Shown here piece after piece: positions 32,548-41,169 of a DNA stretch of 64,000 nucleotides (positions are counted from its first letter, which is position 1; the number at the start of each line of letters is the position of its first letter). Position numbers and translations under genes: made by a program. The stretch is from NCBI GenBank assembly GCA_032388755.1, contig CP135593.1, positions 1-64,000 on the forward strand, read 5' to 3'. The stretch comes from Neisseria sp. DTU_2020_1000833_1_SI_GRL_NUU_006. Its GTDB lineage: Bacteria; Pseudomonadota; Gammaproteobacteria; Burkholderiales; Neisseriaceae. The notes under the pieces are model-generated. The model searched no databases. It saw only the letters and a program-made list of their open reading frames with translations, and had not been told where the DNA came from.

Positions 32548-33255
32548 ATGCCGACTTATTTTATTGCCGATTTACACCTGAGTGAAACCCGTCCTGAGTT
32601 GACCGAGCTGTTTTTGCGTTTCATGCGCGAAAAAGCACCGTCTGCGAGGGCGGTTTATATTTTGGGCGACCTGTTTGATTTTTGGATAGGGGACGACGAA
32701 CATTCCGAATTGACGGATACTGTTTCCCGTGCCGTCCGTAACGTTGCAGAGGGCGGGGTGGAATGTTTTTTTGTTCACGGAAACCGTGATTTCCTGATAG
32801 GTGGGAAGTTCGCAAGGCAAGCGGGCATGGTACTGCTGCCGGAATATTCTGTCGTCGATTTATACGGTACGCCGGCTTTGATTTGCCACGGTGATACTTT
32901 GTGTACCGATGATGTGCGTTATCAGAAATTCAGGAAAACAGTTCATCAAAAATGGTTGCAACGGTTGTTTCTCATGTTGCCCCTCAAGCTGCGTTTAAAT
33001 ATTGCGCGTAAAATCCGCCATACCAGTAAGCACGACAAGCAATATAAGGCTGCTGAAATTATGGATGTCAATCCCAAGTTTACCTCTGATACCGTCCAAA
33101 ATTACGGCGTCAGCTTGCTGATTCACGGACATACGCACCGCGAACATATCCACGAAGAGAACGCATATACGCGTATTGTGCTGGGAGATTGGCGTAGCGA
33201 CTATGCTTCTATATTGGAAGTCGATGAGTACGGATACAGGTTTGTTGAGTTATAG
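32548..33255 (+). CDS. lpxH: UDP-2,3-diacylglucosamine diphosphatase LpxH
   Basis: LpxH cleaves UDP-2,3-diacylglucosamine to lipid X, a late cytoplasmic step of lipid A synthesis at the inner membrane. The 235-residue product has the calcineurin-type metal motifs in order: IADLHLSE near residue 6, GDLFDFWIGDD near 41, GNRDF near 80, a later H near 115, and GHTHRE near 194. Length equals the E. coli enzyme. It is preceded by the PIG-L deacetylase and a DUS pair, which probably contains its promoter region (CCTATAATGG at 32511-32520). Confidence 0.95.
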   Translation: MPTYFIADLHLSETRPELTELFLRFMREKAPSARAVYILGDLFDFWIGDDEHSELTDTVSRAVRNVAEGGVECFFVHGNRDFLIGGKFARQAGMVLLPEYSVVDLYGTPALICHGDTLCTDDVRYQKFRKTVHQKWLQRLFLMLPLKLRLNIARKIRHTSKHDKQYKAAEIMDVNPKFTSDTVQNYGVSLLIHGHTHREHIHEENAYTRIVLGDWRSDYASILEVDEYGYRFVEL

Positions 33256-33283
33256 ATGGTTGATTTGCAAATGTTGAAAATAT

Positions 33284-33318
33284 AAAAGGTCGTCTGAAAG
33301 TTTTCAGACGACCTTTTT
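33284..33318. terminator. Bidirectional DUS hairpin, lpxH/dacB
   Basis: AAAAGGTCGTCTGAAAG and TTTTCAGACGACCTTTTT with a minimal loop, between convergent genes. Confidence 0.75.
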
Positions 33319-33357
33319 AATGACGGAAAATCAAAGTCGGATTATTTCTGGCATGGT

Positions 33358-34767
33358 TTAAACTGCCATCCGCTCTTTGCAGGTCAGTTTTGCGTCTATC
33401 CAATCGTTTCCTCCGGGTAAGACTATTTGGGAAACCAACGCATCCAAGTCGTGAAGGTAGGCAGAGGCTTTGGGGCTGTTGATGATTACGACGACAATCA
33501 TCGGCTTGTCGCCCAGCCAGTAGCCTGCCAGTGCCCGCACGTTTTTGAGCGTGCCGGTTTTCAGACGCAGGCGGCTGCCGGGTTGCTTCAGGCGTTTTTT
33601 CAATGTTCCGTCCTGTCCGGCAATCGGCAGCGTGTCGATAAATTCTTGTTTAAACGGGCTGAAATAGGCTTTTTCCAGCATTTGCCCCATCATGTGCGCG
33701 GTAACGCGCTCGCTTCTCGATAAGCCCGAACCGTTTTCCAAAACCAGGTTTTCCGTATCTACCCCTGCAGTCGCCAATTCCAGGGAAACCGCTTCCGCTG
33801 CTTTTCTGCGTGCGGTTTCGCTGTCGCCGTTGCCGCCAAGTTTTAAGAATACGGACCGTGCAATCAGGTTGTTGGAATGTTTGTTCATGTCGGTCAGTAT
33901 GTCTGACAACGGTTTGGAGCGCGAAACTGCCAGCGTTTTTGCGTTACTCGGTGCAGGAGCGGTTTTGAGGTCGTCTGAAATCGTACCGCCAAGTGCGCGC
34001 CATTGATTAACAAAGCTTTTGTGTGCAAATTCTACGGAGGAGAGCATGTTGATATGCATTTCCCCGCCTAAACAACTCTCCGGAACCTTACCGCCGATAT
34101 GTAGCTTTCCACCGGAATAGCCGGCACGCATATGATTTTGCAATGCGCCGCATTTCAAAGCGTTTGACAGTACGGTTTTGTTTTCAATAGGAATATCGGG
34201 TAGGGGAGGCGAGGTCTCGACGGTAATGCCGCCTGCACCATCTGACTGCGGCCTGAGCCAGACAACCTTGTAAGCCAGCATATTCGGATCGGGGGCGGTC
34301 ATAAACGGTGAACCTGCGTCGGATTCGAAATCCGGAGGGTTGCCGACGGTACCCCAGAGATGGCGGTCAAGTACCAGGCTGCCTTTAATATGCCTGATGC
34401 CTTTGTTTTGCAGTTGTTGCAGGGCATCCTTCAGCCCGTCCTGGTCGAACACGGGATCGCCGCTGCCTACCCAATAAATATCGCCTTCCAGCGTATCGCC
34501 GTTGATTATGCCTTCACTTTTAAATTCCGTAGCCCAGCGGTAATCCTTGCCCAAAGCTTTGAATGCCGCAAATGCTGTTACCAACTTCATCGTTGATGCG
34601 GGATTGACCGCTTCTCCGACTCTGTGCGACTCAATAATTTTGCCGCTATCCAGTTCTTGAACGTAGACGGAGATTTCGTCCGGCGGGATTTTGCCGAGAT
34701 TCAAGGCGTAGGCAGAGAACGGTATTAGGCACAAATACCATGCAGCCACCGTTTTTTTCCAATTCAT
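33358..34767 (-). CDS. dacB: D-alanyl-D-alanine carboxypeptidase/endopeptidase (PBP4-type)
   Basis: A 469-residue class C penicillin-binding protein of family S13, acting in the periplasm to trim or open peptidoglycan crosslinks; the neisserial homolog is called PBP3. After a signal peptide (cleavage near ALN at 21-23) come the catalytic SXXK tetrad Ser58-Thr-Met-Lys61, the SXN motif in HSNNLIARS near 295, and KTG in RLKTGTLKNV. The large insert between SXXK and SXN typical of PBP4 is present. Start at 34767 is followed by a basic then hydrophobic stretch, as expected. Confidence 0.94.
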   Translation of the reverse strand: MNWKKTVAAWYLCLIPFSAYALNLGKIPPDEISVYVQELDSGKIIESHRVGEAVNPASTMKLVTAFAAFKALGKDYRWATEFKSEGIINGDTLEGDIYWVGSGDPVFDQDGLKDALQQLQNKGIRHIKGSLVLDRHLWGTVGNPPDFESDAGSPFMTAPDPNMLAYKVVWLRPQSDGAGGITVETSPPLPDIPIENKTVLSNALKCGALQNHMRAGYSGGKLHIGGKVPESCLGGEMHINMLSSVEFAHKSFVNQWRALGGTISDDLKTAPAPSNAKTLAVSRSKPLSDILTDMNKHSNNLIARSVFLKLGGNGDSETARRKAAEAVSLELATAGVDTENLVLENGSGLSRSERVTAHMMGQMLEKAYFSPFKQEFIDTLPIAGQDGTLKKRLKQPGSRLRLKTGTLKNVRALAGYWLGDKPMIVVVIINSPKASAYLHDLDALVSQIVLPGGNDWIDAKLTCKERMAV

Positions 34768-35251
34768 AATTATTCAGACTTTTTGAAAAATACATTAGGC
34801 ATTATTATAAAATAAAGCACCGTTGTAGTAAAAATAGGCATACTTTTAGTCGAAGCAATGAAATTCTGCCATTTGCAGTCAACCTAATCAAATACAAAAA
34901 TCAATTCGAGATAGAAATGATTTTGCTTGAATTTAGATGTCAAAGACGATACGAAAATTCGAACAGCATTTGAAATCATAGTATCTTTAATATTTTAAAT
35001 TTATATTCGGTAGTTTTGTAAAAAATGAAATTATAATGCAAGTATATATTTTAAAATACATATCGTATTTTAATGTAACGGTTGTCAGAATATTAAGTAT
35101 ATGAATATTTAAAAAATAAAGAAAATGAGAAAATATACCCGGATATATTTGATTTATTGATTTTTATCTGATAGTTTAAAAAAACTGTGTTATATTATGA
35201 AATAAACCATTTGTTTATTTCGGAATAATAAAGATAGTCTGGAAGAAGAGC
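34768..35251. other. AT-rich divergent region dacB / hisC
   Basis: Almost 500 bases of AT-rich sequence without an uptake sequence or a supported gene. It carries the hisC promoter with an overlapping palindrome near 35190-35221 and A/T-tract features such as ATATTTTAAAATACATAT near 35043. It may contain curved DNA; nothing else is evident. Confidence 0.55.
35190..35221 (+). promoter_or_regulatory. hisC promoter region with perfect palindrome
   Basis: A TATATT -10-like hexamer at 35191-35196 is followed at once by GAAATAAAC-CATTT-GTTTATTTC (arms 35199-35207 and 35213-35221). The palindrome covers the expected transcription start, 31 bases before the ATG, and could be an operator or a 5' mRNA hairpin. 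Confidence 0.55.
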
Positions 35252-36331
35252 ATGAAAGATACAGCTAATTTCATCCGCGACGACATCAAAGCCATGTCCG
35301 CCTACCGAATTGCCGACTTGCCAGAAGGCTTCATCAAACTGGATGCAATGGAAAGCCCGTATCATCCGTTTGCCCGTTTTCCCGAGCTGTCAAACGAATG
35401 GCTGAGGCTGATTGCCCAAGCTCCGATTCATCTTTACCCCAATCCCGCCGCCAGCGGGATGCAGGAAACTTTAAGAAAAGCCTTCGATATTCCTGAATCT
35501 GCCGCCATCGCTTTAGGAAACGGCTCGGACGAGTTAATCCAATTCATGACCCTGCTCGTTGCCCAATCCGGCGCGACCATGCTGGCGGTAGAGCCGAGTT
35601 TCGTGATGTATCGGCATAATGCCGAGCTGTACGGCATGAATTATGTCGGCGTACCGCTCAATGAAGATTTCACGCTTGATTTGCCCGCCGTTTTATCCGC
35701 CATTGAAAAACATCAGCCCGCGTTGATTTTCATCGCCTATCCGAACAATCCGACAGGCGTATGTTTCCGCCGCGAAGAAGTCGAAGCCATTATCCGCGCG
35801 GCGCGCGGCATCGTGGTTGTCGATGAAGCATACGGCGCATTCAGCCGCGACAGTTTTCTGCCGCAGGCGGGCAGCGTTGAAAATCTGGTCGTGATGCGCA
35901 CCATCAGCAAAATCGGTTTTGCCGGACTGCGCATCGGCTATGCGGCAGGAAGCCCCGCCGTAATGGACGAGCTGGCGAAAATCCTGCCGCCCTACAATAT
36001 GAACCAATTAAGCTTGGCGACCGCCAAATTCGCCCTGCAACACCATGACGCGATTCAGACGACCATCGATATTTTGAAAGCCGAGCGCGAGCGCGTTTTC
36101 AACGAATTGTCCGCCATAGGTCGTCTGAAAGCCTTCCCCAGCGAAGCGAATTTCATTACCGTGCGCGTTCCCGATGCAGACGCATTGTTTAACACGCTTA
36201 AAGAAAACCGCATCCTGATTAAGAAACTCCACGGCACGCATCCGCTTTTGGCGCAGTGCGTCCGCATTACCATCGGCAGCCCCGGGCAAAACGATGCCGT
36301 ACTGGACATTATCCGCAAGCTTTATGCCTGA
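35252..36331 (+). CDS. hisC: Histidinol-phosphate aminotransferase
   Basis: HisC transfers an amino group from glutamate to imidazole acetol phosphate, using PLP. The 359-residue product has the fold I aminotransferase landmarks: LGNGSDELIQ near 90, FIAYPNNPTG near 168, VVDEAYGAF near 190, the PLP lysine in MRTISKIGFAGLRIGY near 220, and the C-terminal VRITIG. It lies 29 bases before hisB and probably forms a two-gene histidine operon with it. Confidence 0.96.
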   Translation: MKDTANFIRDDIKAMSAYRIADLPEGFIKLDAMESPYHPFARFPELSNEWLRLIAQAPIHLYPNPAASGMQETLRKAFDIPESAAIALGNGSDELIQFMTLLVAQSGATMLAVEPSFVMYRHNAELYGMNYVGVPLNEDFTLDLPAVLSAIEKHQPALIFIAYPNNPTGVCFRREEVEAIIRAARGIVVVDEAYGAFSRDSFLPQAGSVENLVVMRTISKIGFAGLRIGYAAGSPAVMDELAKILPPYNMNQLSLATAKFALQHHDAIQTTIDILKAERERVFNELSAIGRLKAFPSEANFITVRVPDADALFNTLKENRILIKKLHGTHPLLAQCVRITIGSPGQNDAVLDIIRKLYA

Positions 36332-36360
36332 TTTTTTAAAATTTCACAGAGAGTAAACCT

Positions 36361-37332
36361 ATGACCATCACTCAACTCCACCTTGCCAATTTCCTGCAGC
36401 TTGTCGAAGAAGCAGGCTCGCTGACCAAACTTGCCCGCAAATGCGGTTACGACAACGCGGCATCCCTGTCCCAACTGAAACGCCGCCTTGAAGAGCAGGC
36501 AGAAGACGAAAAAGCGCGCGGCATCCGCCCCAGCCTTGCCGCCAAACTCGAAGCCGGCATGCATAAACGCAAAGGCTGGTTAAACCGCGACCACAGCAAA
36601 GACAGAGAAAAAGCCGCAGCCGCCGAAGCCGCCCGCCAAGAGCGAGCCGCCCAAGCCGCCGCAGCCGCCGCACCGGCATTCCATATGCCCGCAGAAGGCC
36701 GCGCAGTCAGCATCACCCGCAACACCAGCGAAACCCAAATCAGCCTCAGCCTCAACCTCGACGGCACCGGACAATACCGCCTCGACACCGGCGTTCCCTT
36801 CCTTGAGCATATGCTTGCCCAAGTCGCCCGCCACGGCATGATCGACCTCGACATTACCTGCAAAGGCGATTTGCACATCGACGACCACCACACCGTCGAA
36901 GACATCGGTATCGTACTCGGTCAAGCGCTGAAACAAGCCTTGGGCAGCAAAGCCGGCATCCGCCGTTACGGCCATGCCTACGTTCCGCTCGACGAAGCCT
37001 TGAGCCGCGTTGTCATCGACCTCTCCGGCCGCCCCGGACTCGTGTACAACATCGACTTCACCCGCGCCCTCATCGGACGTTTTGACGTTGACCTGTTCGA
37101 AGAATTCTTCCACGGCGTCGTCAACCACAGCATGATGACCCTGCACATCGACAACCTCAGCGGCTACAACGCCCACCACCAAGCCGAAACCGTATTCAAA
37201 GCCTTCGGCCGCGCCCTGCGCATGGCGGCAGAATACGACCCGCGCATGGCAGGACAAACCCCGTCCACCAAAGGCACCTTGAGCGACGAATCCGTTGCCG
37301 TTGAACAAGAAGAAGCGCAAAGCGAAGCGTAA
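36361..37332 (+). CDS. hisB: Imidazoleglycerol-phosphate dehydratase with N-terminal HTH-like domain
   Basis: HisB dehydrates imidazoleglycerol phosphate in histidine synthesis. The catalytic domain runs from about residue 115 and has the manganese motifs GVPFLEHMLAQVARHG, DDHHTVED and NAHHQAETVFKAFGRAL. In front of it lies an extra region of about 110 residues: a helical segment LVEEAGSLTKLARKCGYD that reads like a helix-turn-helix, the RGIRPSLAAKLEAGMHKRKGW stretch (seen in neisserial regulators) and an Ala/Glu-rich linker. From memory, other Neisseria HisB proteins share this extension. It could bind DNA or simply be structural. AGAGAG precedes the ATG at 36361, and no better internal start exists. 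Confidence 0.93.
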   Translation: MTITQLHLANFLQLVEEAGSLTKLARKCGYDNAASLSQLKRRLEEQAEDEKARGIRPSLAAKLEAGMHKRKGWLNRDHSKDREKAAAAEAARQERAAQAAAAAAPAFHMPAEGRAVSITRNTSETQISLSLNLDGTGQYRLDTGVPFLEHMLAQVARHGMIDLDITCKGDLHIDDHHTVEDIGIVLGQALKQALGSKAGIRRYGHAYVPLDEALSRVVIDLSGRPGLVYNIDFTRALIGRFDVDLFEEFFHGVVNHSMMTLHIDNLSGYNAHHQAETVFKAFGRALRMAAEYDPRMAGQTPSTKGTLSDESVAVEQEEAQSEA

Positions 37333-37340
37333 TCCGCTTT

Positions 37341-37388
37341 AAAAAAGGTCGTCTGAAACCCAAAAATCAGGTTTCAAACGACCTTTTG
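37341..37388. terminator. DUS hairpin, hisB / TonB receptor
   Basis: AAAAAAGGTCGTCTGAAACC and GGTTTCAAACGACCTTTTG; one arm carries a G-to-A change in the DUS core, but the stem is still good and T/A runs flank it. Confidence 0.7.
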
Positions 37389-37400
37389 CCAATGCTTTTA

Positions 37401-39497
37401 TCAGAAGCGGTAATTCACGCCCAAGGCGAACTCGCGGCCGCGCTCGTAGAAGGGAGTGCGTCCGTTGCCGTCGGGGAAGCGTTGGCTGTGCGAACGGTAT
37501 TGCTTGTTGCCGATGTTGTTGACGGCAAAGTTGACGTTCAGGTTGTCTTTTTTCAGCGGCTGCCAGTTGGCGTAGATGTCGTGTACACCGTAACCGGCTT
37601 TCTTGCCGTGTATCGTGCCTTGTCCGCGGGCGACGTCGGTGTATTTCACGCTTTGGGCGTAGCGTCCGCGCCAGCCGATTTCAAGTTTGGGGTTTTCAAA
37701 CTGATAAGACAGGCCGGTCAGCCATTGGCGGCCGGTGTTCCAGAAGGTGAACGAGCTTTCGTGGTCTTCCGCTTGAATCGGGCTTTCGCCGTAGTACATT
37801 TCGCCGTTCAGACGCGGTTTGACGTAGGACACGCCGGCGCGCGCGGTCAGGCCGCCCCAGCGGTAGGATGCGTCAAGTTCGTAGCCGTAGGTTTTGAGCG
37901 TGCCGCCGTTGTAAATCTTGCCGCGCTCGGTGATGGAGGCGGTGTTGTTGTTGATTTTTGCCCAACGATAGACGATGAGGTCTTTGATGCGTTGATGGAA
38001 CACGCTGCCGCTGACGTTGAAGTTGTCGTTGCGCCATTTGAAGCCGAGTTCGGCACGGCGGGCGGTTTCGGCTTTGAGGTTGCTGTCCAAATCGGCGGCG
38101 GCGCCTGCGCGTTCGTTAGCCAACAGGGCTTCGTTCAGGCGGGGCGCGCGGCTTGCCTGATTGAGGTTTGCCAAGAGGGAGAAGTTGTCGTTGATGTCCC
38201 AAATCGCGCCGATGCTGGGGTTGAGCTGGCCGTGCGACGCGCTTTGTTTGCTGGCGGCGTTGTATTTGAAATGGTCGTAACGCAGGCCGGTGGTCAGGGT
38301 AACGGGGTTCAAGTTCCAAATGCCTTCCGCGTACACGCCGTATTCGGCTTTTTTCTCTTTGTCGCGGTCATACAGGCCGAGAATTTTCAGCCATGCGCCT
38401 TTGTCGGACGGCTCGGAGGTTTCGTGGCGGTAGTTGACGCCGTATTTCACCATGTGTCCGTCGCCGAAAGAGCTGGCGAGGTTCAGGTTAGCGCCGGTTG
38501 CTTTGATTTTGCTTAACTCAAGCTGGCCGATGGGAACGCCGCCTTGAGCCGTGCCGGAGGCGTGGGCTTTCGGGGAAGGCGCGCCTTTAGGCGGCTTGGT
38601 GTCGTCGGTGTTAATTTGGAAGACGTTGGCGTCGATTTTGTCGAGGAAGCCGACGTTGCGGCCGCGGTATTCCAGATTGTAGGATTGCTCTTTTTGATAA
38701 GTGCCGTCCACGCCGACGTAGCTGTCAACGTTTTGGAACTCGGCTTTGTCGGTGCGGTTGCCTTTTTGGTATTCCTGACGGTAGGTCAGGCGGATGCCGT
38801 GGTCGTCGTTGAAGTCGTAGCCGATTTTGGCGAGGTAGCTGTGCTGTTTCAGACGACTGCCGCGGTTGACATTGCCGTTGCCGTCTTTGTAGTCGCGGTT
38901 GTTGAGGAAGTTGCCTGCAAACAGGGCATCGAAGCCGTTTTGATAGCCGTAAACCGCCGCGTTGCCGGTTGAACCTTTATTGCTGCTCAAGCCCGCGCCG
39001 AGTTTGAAACCGAAAGGTTTGCCGTCGGTCAGCAGGTCTTTCGCGTCAACCGTCGTTACGCGGATGGTGCCGCCGACCGCGCCCAAGCCCGCGCTCGCCG
39101 CGCCTGTGCCTTTTTCGACGTTGATGCTTTTCACCAAAGCGGGATCAAGCTGGAAGCGGCTTTGGTGGTGGAAGATTTTGGTGGATTGGCTGGTGCCGTC
39201 CACTTCCAAATTAATCTTGTCTTCGCCGACGCCGCGGATGCTGTAAAACTGCGCCACGCCGTTGCCGCCGCCGACATCCATGCCGATTTGGTCTTTCATG
39301 ACTTGTTTCAAATCGGTCGAAGTTTCGCGGTCAAGCTGGTTGCGGGTGACGCGGGTCGGTACGGCAGTACCGGTAACGACGACTTCTTTCAGTTCAGCAG
39401 TCGCTTCGGGGCGGACGTTGTCTGCATGGGCAAAACCTGAAGACAGTGCCAGCACCATGATGCTGAAACGGAAGGCGGGGGAATGGGGGGATTTCAT
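37401..39497 (-). CDS. TonB-dependent outer membrane receptor (FetA/FrpB-like)
   Basis: A 698-residue TonB-dependent receptor with signal peptide (MKSPHSPAFRFSIMVLALSS, cleavage after AHA), TonB box ELKEVVVTGT, plug domain with GGGNGVAQFYSIRGVG and DPALVKSINVEKG, and a 22-strand barrel ending in a terminal Phe (GVNYRF). The plug resembles neisserial FetA/FrpB, the ferric enterobactin receptor, in order and spacing; a zinc or other substrate is not excluded. I start it at ATG 39497, with AGGAAG upstream; 39524 would add nine residues before the signal. A Fur-type operator overlaps its promoter. The fetBCDEF transport genes that follow fetA in pathogens are not here. Confidence 0.88.
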   Translation of the reverse strand: MKSPHSPAFRFSIMVLALSSGFAHADNVRPEATAELKEVVVTGTAVPTRVTRNQLDRETSTDLKQVMKDQIGMDVGGGNGVAQFYSIRGVGEDKINLEVDGTSQSTKIFHHQSRFQLDPALVKSINVEKGTGAASAGLGAVGGTIRVTTVDAKDLLTDGKPFGFKLGAGLSSNKGSTGNAAVYGYQNGFDALFAGNFLNNRDYKDGNGNVNRGSRLKQHSYLAKIGYDFNDDHGIRLTYRQEYQKGNRTDKAEFQNVDSYVGVDGTYQKEQSYNLEYRGRNVGFLDKIDANVFQINTDDTKPPKGAPSPKAHASGTAQGGVPIGQLELSKIKATGANLNLASSFGDGHMVKYGVNYRHETSEPSDKGAWLKILGLYDRDKEKKAEYGVYAEGIWNLNPVTLTTGLRYDHFKYNAASKQSASHGQLNPSIGAIWDINDNFSLLANLNQASRAPRLNEALLANERAGAAADLDSNLKAETARRAELGFKWRNDNFNVSGSVFHQRIKDLIVYRWAKINNNTASITERGKIYNGGTLKTYGYELDASYRWGGLTARAGVSYVKPRLNGEMYYGESPIQAEDHESSFTFWNTGRQWLTGLSYQFENPKLEIGWRGRYAQSVKYTDVARGQGTIHGKKAGYGVHDIYANWQPLKKDNLNVNFAVNNIGNKQYRSHSQRFPDGNGRTPFYERGREFALGVNYRF

Positions 39498-39549
39498 AAT
39501 TCTTCCTCTAAACGGGTTGTTCATGGGTTACGTTGATTTGAGAGTACGT

Positions 39550-39579
39550 ATTCTAATATTAATTGATAATGATTTGCAA
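39550..39579 (-). promoter_or_regulatory. Promoter with overlapping Fur box for the TonB receptor
   Basis: On the minus strand TTGCAA (39574-39579) and TAGAAT (39550-39555) are 18 bases apart; the spacer contains AATCATTATCAATTAAT, close to the Fur consensus half GATAATCATTATC. Iron repression by Fur is inferred. Confidence 0.65.
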
Positions 39580-39753
39580 GTAATTATATTTATTAAAAGA
39601 ATATTAATTACAATTTCAGAGATTGGGACTTGCTTATGTGTTTTAGCCAAACTTGATGGCGGTCGGATTTTCGGAAGGGTAGGGAAAACCTGTGTTTTAG
39701 GAAGAGTGGGCTTGTTGTGATGCGGATATTTTGATGGAGGGCCGGCGCATAGA

Positions 39754-39788
39754 GAAAGGTCGCCTGAAAACGGTTTCAGACGACCTTT
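39754..39788. terminator. DUS hairpin with one degenerate arm
   Basis: AAAGGTCGCCTGAAAACG and GGTTTCAGACGACCTTT; the first arm has C for T in the core. Lies downstream of the pdxJ operon. Confidence 0.6.
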
Positions 39789-39866
39789 GGTGGAATGAGG
39801 GAAAGGACAGCAAGAGAAAATAAATCTTTCTCCAAAAAATTTTCTTGCAGGATACCCGTAGAAAGC

Positions 39867-40289
39867 CTATTGGGCGGTAAAGGTCGTCTGAAAAGTCTGT
39901 CCGCCTATGGTGATGTCGGCGATGTAGTCGCGTCTGCCTTCGACGCAGACGGGCAGGTGGATTTGGTGCGCTTGCCAAGTGTGCGGAGATTGTTGTTGGA
40001 GCATATAGCGGTTGAAGCCCATGTCCATGTCTTTCATGCTGAAACTGATGCTGACTTGTTGTGTTTCGGCAGGGGTGTTTCCGACGGTGATGTCGAAGGC
40101 GGAGCGGTGGCTGATGGGGGTGGAGCGGACGTGCGAGCCGTCGGGCAGGATGCAGCCTTTGATGAGGTCGCACTCGGCGGCGCGGGCTTGGGGCTGTTGT
40201 TTTTGCCACCAGTCCAGCAGCAGGAGTTTGGCGGCGGCGAAGAGGATGAGGAGGACGCCTGCGAGGAGGAGTTTGCGGTTTTTGTCCAT
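39867..40289 (-). CDS. Hypothetical membrane-anchored periplasmic protein
   Basis: A 140-residue protein of unknown function. MDKNRKLLLAGVLLILFAAAKLLLLDWW is a single N-terminal membrane anchor (given here in two parts of one helix: residues 7-27), followed by a periplasmic domain with three cysteines (CDLIKGC near 45 and one near 116), a MKDMDMGFNRYML segment and a C-terminal beta stretch. Such a domain resembles small exported proteins of beta-proteobacteria but I recognise no named family. It starts one base after the mutT stop, and its only Shine-Dalgarno is the GAGG within an uptake sequence. Probably the last gene of the pdxJ-acpS-mutT unit. Confidence 0.7.
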   Translation of the reverse strand: MDKNRKLLLAGVLLILFAAAKLLLLDWWQKQQPQARAAECDLIKGCILPDGSHVRSTPISHRSAFDITVGNTPAETQQVSISFSMKDMDMGFNRYMLQQQSPHTWQAHQIHLPVCVEGRRDYIADITIGGQTFQTTFTAQ

Positions 40290-40290
40290 T

Positions 40291-41094
40291 TCAGACGACC
40301 TCGGTGTCATTGTCGGTCAGGACGGCGTGTGCGCCTGCTGAGAGCCAGCGGTCGCGGTAGTTTGAAACCAGTGTTTCGGGCGCGGCGACAACCAGTGGAA
40401 CGGATACGCTTTGTTCCAATATTTCAAGCACTTGTCGTGCGCTTGCTTCGTTGTTGACTTGCCAAACGACGACGTCGGCATCTTGTACGCGCTGCCATTG
40501 TTCACGGGTGTGTACCGACACCCAAACGCTTTGGGCTTGGGGCAGCTTGCCGAGTTTGCGCAGTTCGGTTTCTGAGATGAGGATGTTGGCGTGGTGCGGT
40601 TCAGCTAGGGAGTAGGGCGCGACGCGGTATTCGCCGGTGCTGTTTTGTCCGTACAAACCGGTTTTCAGACGACCTTGAAGTCGGCGTGGGACGGAAAGGG
40701 CGCGCAGCAGCGGACCGTTGGCGGGCAGCATGGGGGCGACGTTGAAATCGCCCGCTTTTTGCCACGACCATGCCTGTCCTTCGCGGGATTGGGGTTCGCC
40801 CGTCCATTGGTCGGGGTTTACCCATAGGAATTTCAGGCAGACGCGGGCGTGTTCGTAGGAATGGATTTTGGTCAGCCAAGGCGTAGCGGCGAGGATGCGG
40901 ATGCCGAGTTCTTCTTCAAACTCGCGTTGCAGGGCTTGGAAGTCGGTTTCGCCCGCTTCAACTTTGCCGCCGGCAAATTCCCAATATCCGGCATAGGGCT
41001 TGCCTTCGGGGCGGGAACTGAGCAGGTAGTCGCCGTCTTGGTTGAGCAGGATGCCGGCAACGACGCGGATAAGGGGGCGGGTGTCTTGGGTCAT
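40291..41094 (-). CDS. mutT: Nudix hydrolase (MutT) fused to a ThiE-like domain
   Basis: A 267-residue two-domain protein. Residues 1-130 are a MutT-type Nudix domain that hydrolyses 8-oxo-dGTP, with the Nudix box running GGKVEAGETDFQALQ then REFEEELG. Residues about 145-267 resemble a thiamin phosphate synthase (ThiE/TenI) barrel half: YSLAEPHHANILISETE at the start, then DADVVVWQ and VPLVVAAP. This MutT-ThiE arrangement is known in other proteobacteria; key thiamin-site residues are not clear, so the second domain may be inactive. An uptake sequence encodes RLKTGL between the domains. It follows acpS in the pdxJ operon. Confidence 0.88.
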   Translation of the reverse strand: MTQDTRPLIRVVAGILLNQDGDYLLSSRPEGKPYAGYWEFAGGKVEAGETDFQALQREFEEELGIRILAATPWLTKIHSYEHARVCLKFLWVNPDQWTGEPQSREGQAWSWQKAGDFNVAPMLPANGPLLRALSVPRRLQGRLKTGLYGQNSTGEYRVAPYSLAEPHHANILISETELRKLGKLPQAQSVWVSVHTREQWQRVQDADVVVWQVNNEASARQVLEILEQSVSVPLVVAAPETLVSNYRDRWLSAGAHAVLTDNDTEVV

Positions 41095-41169
41095 GGGAAT
41101 AGGGAGAAGGGTCGTCTGAAAATTCGGAAAGGTCGGATTTGCGAATCCTACCTGCCAATGGGTACTGTC

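Noticed and set aside
39485..39495. Short G tracts (5 and 6) at the start of the TonB receptor as a phase-variable site
   Set aside because: Too short for frequent slippage, and no poly-C promoter tract is present.
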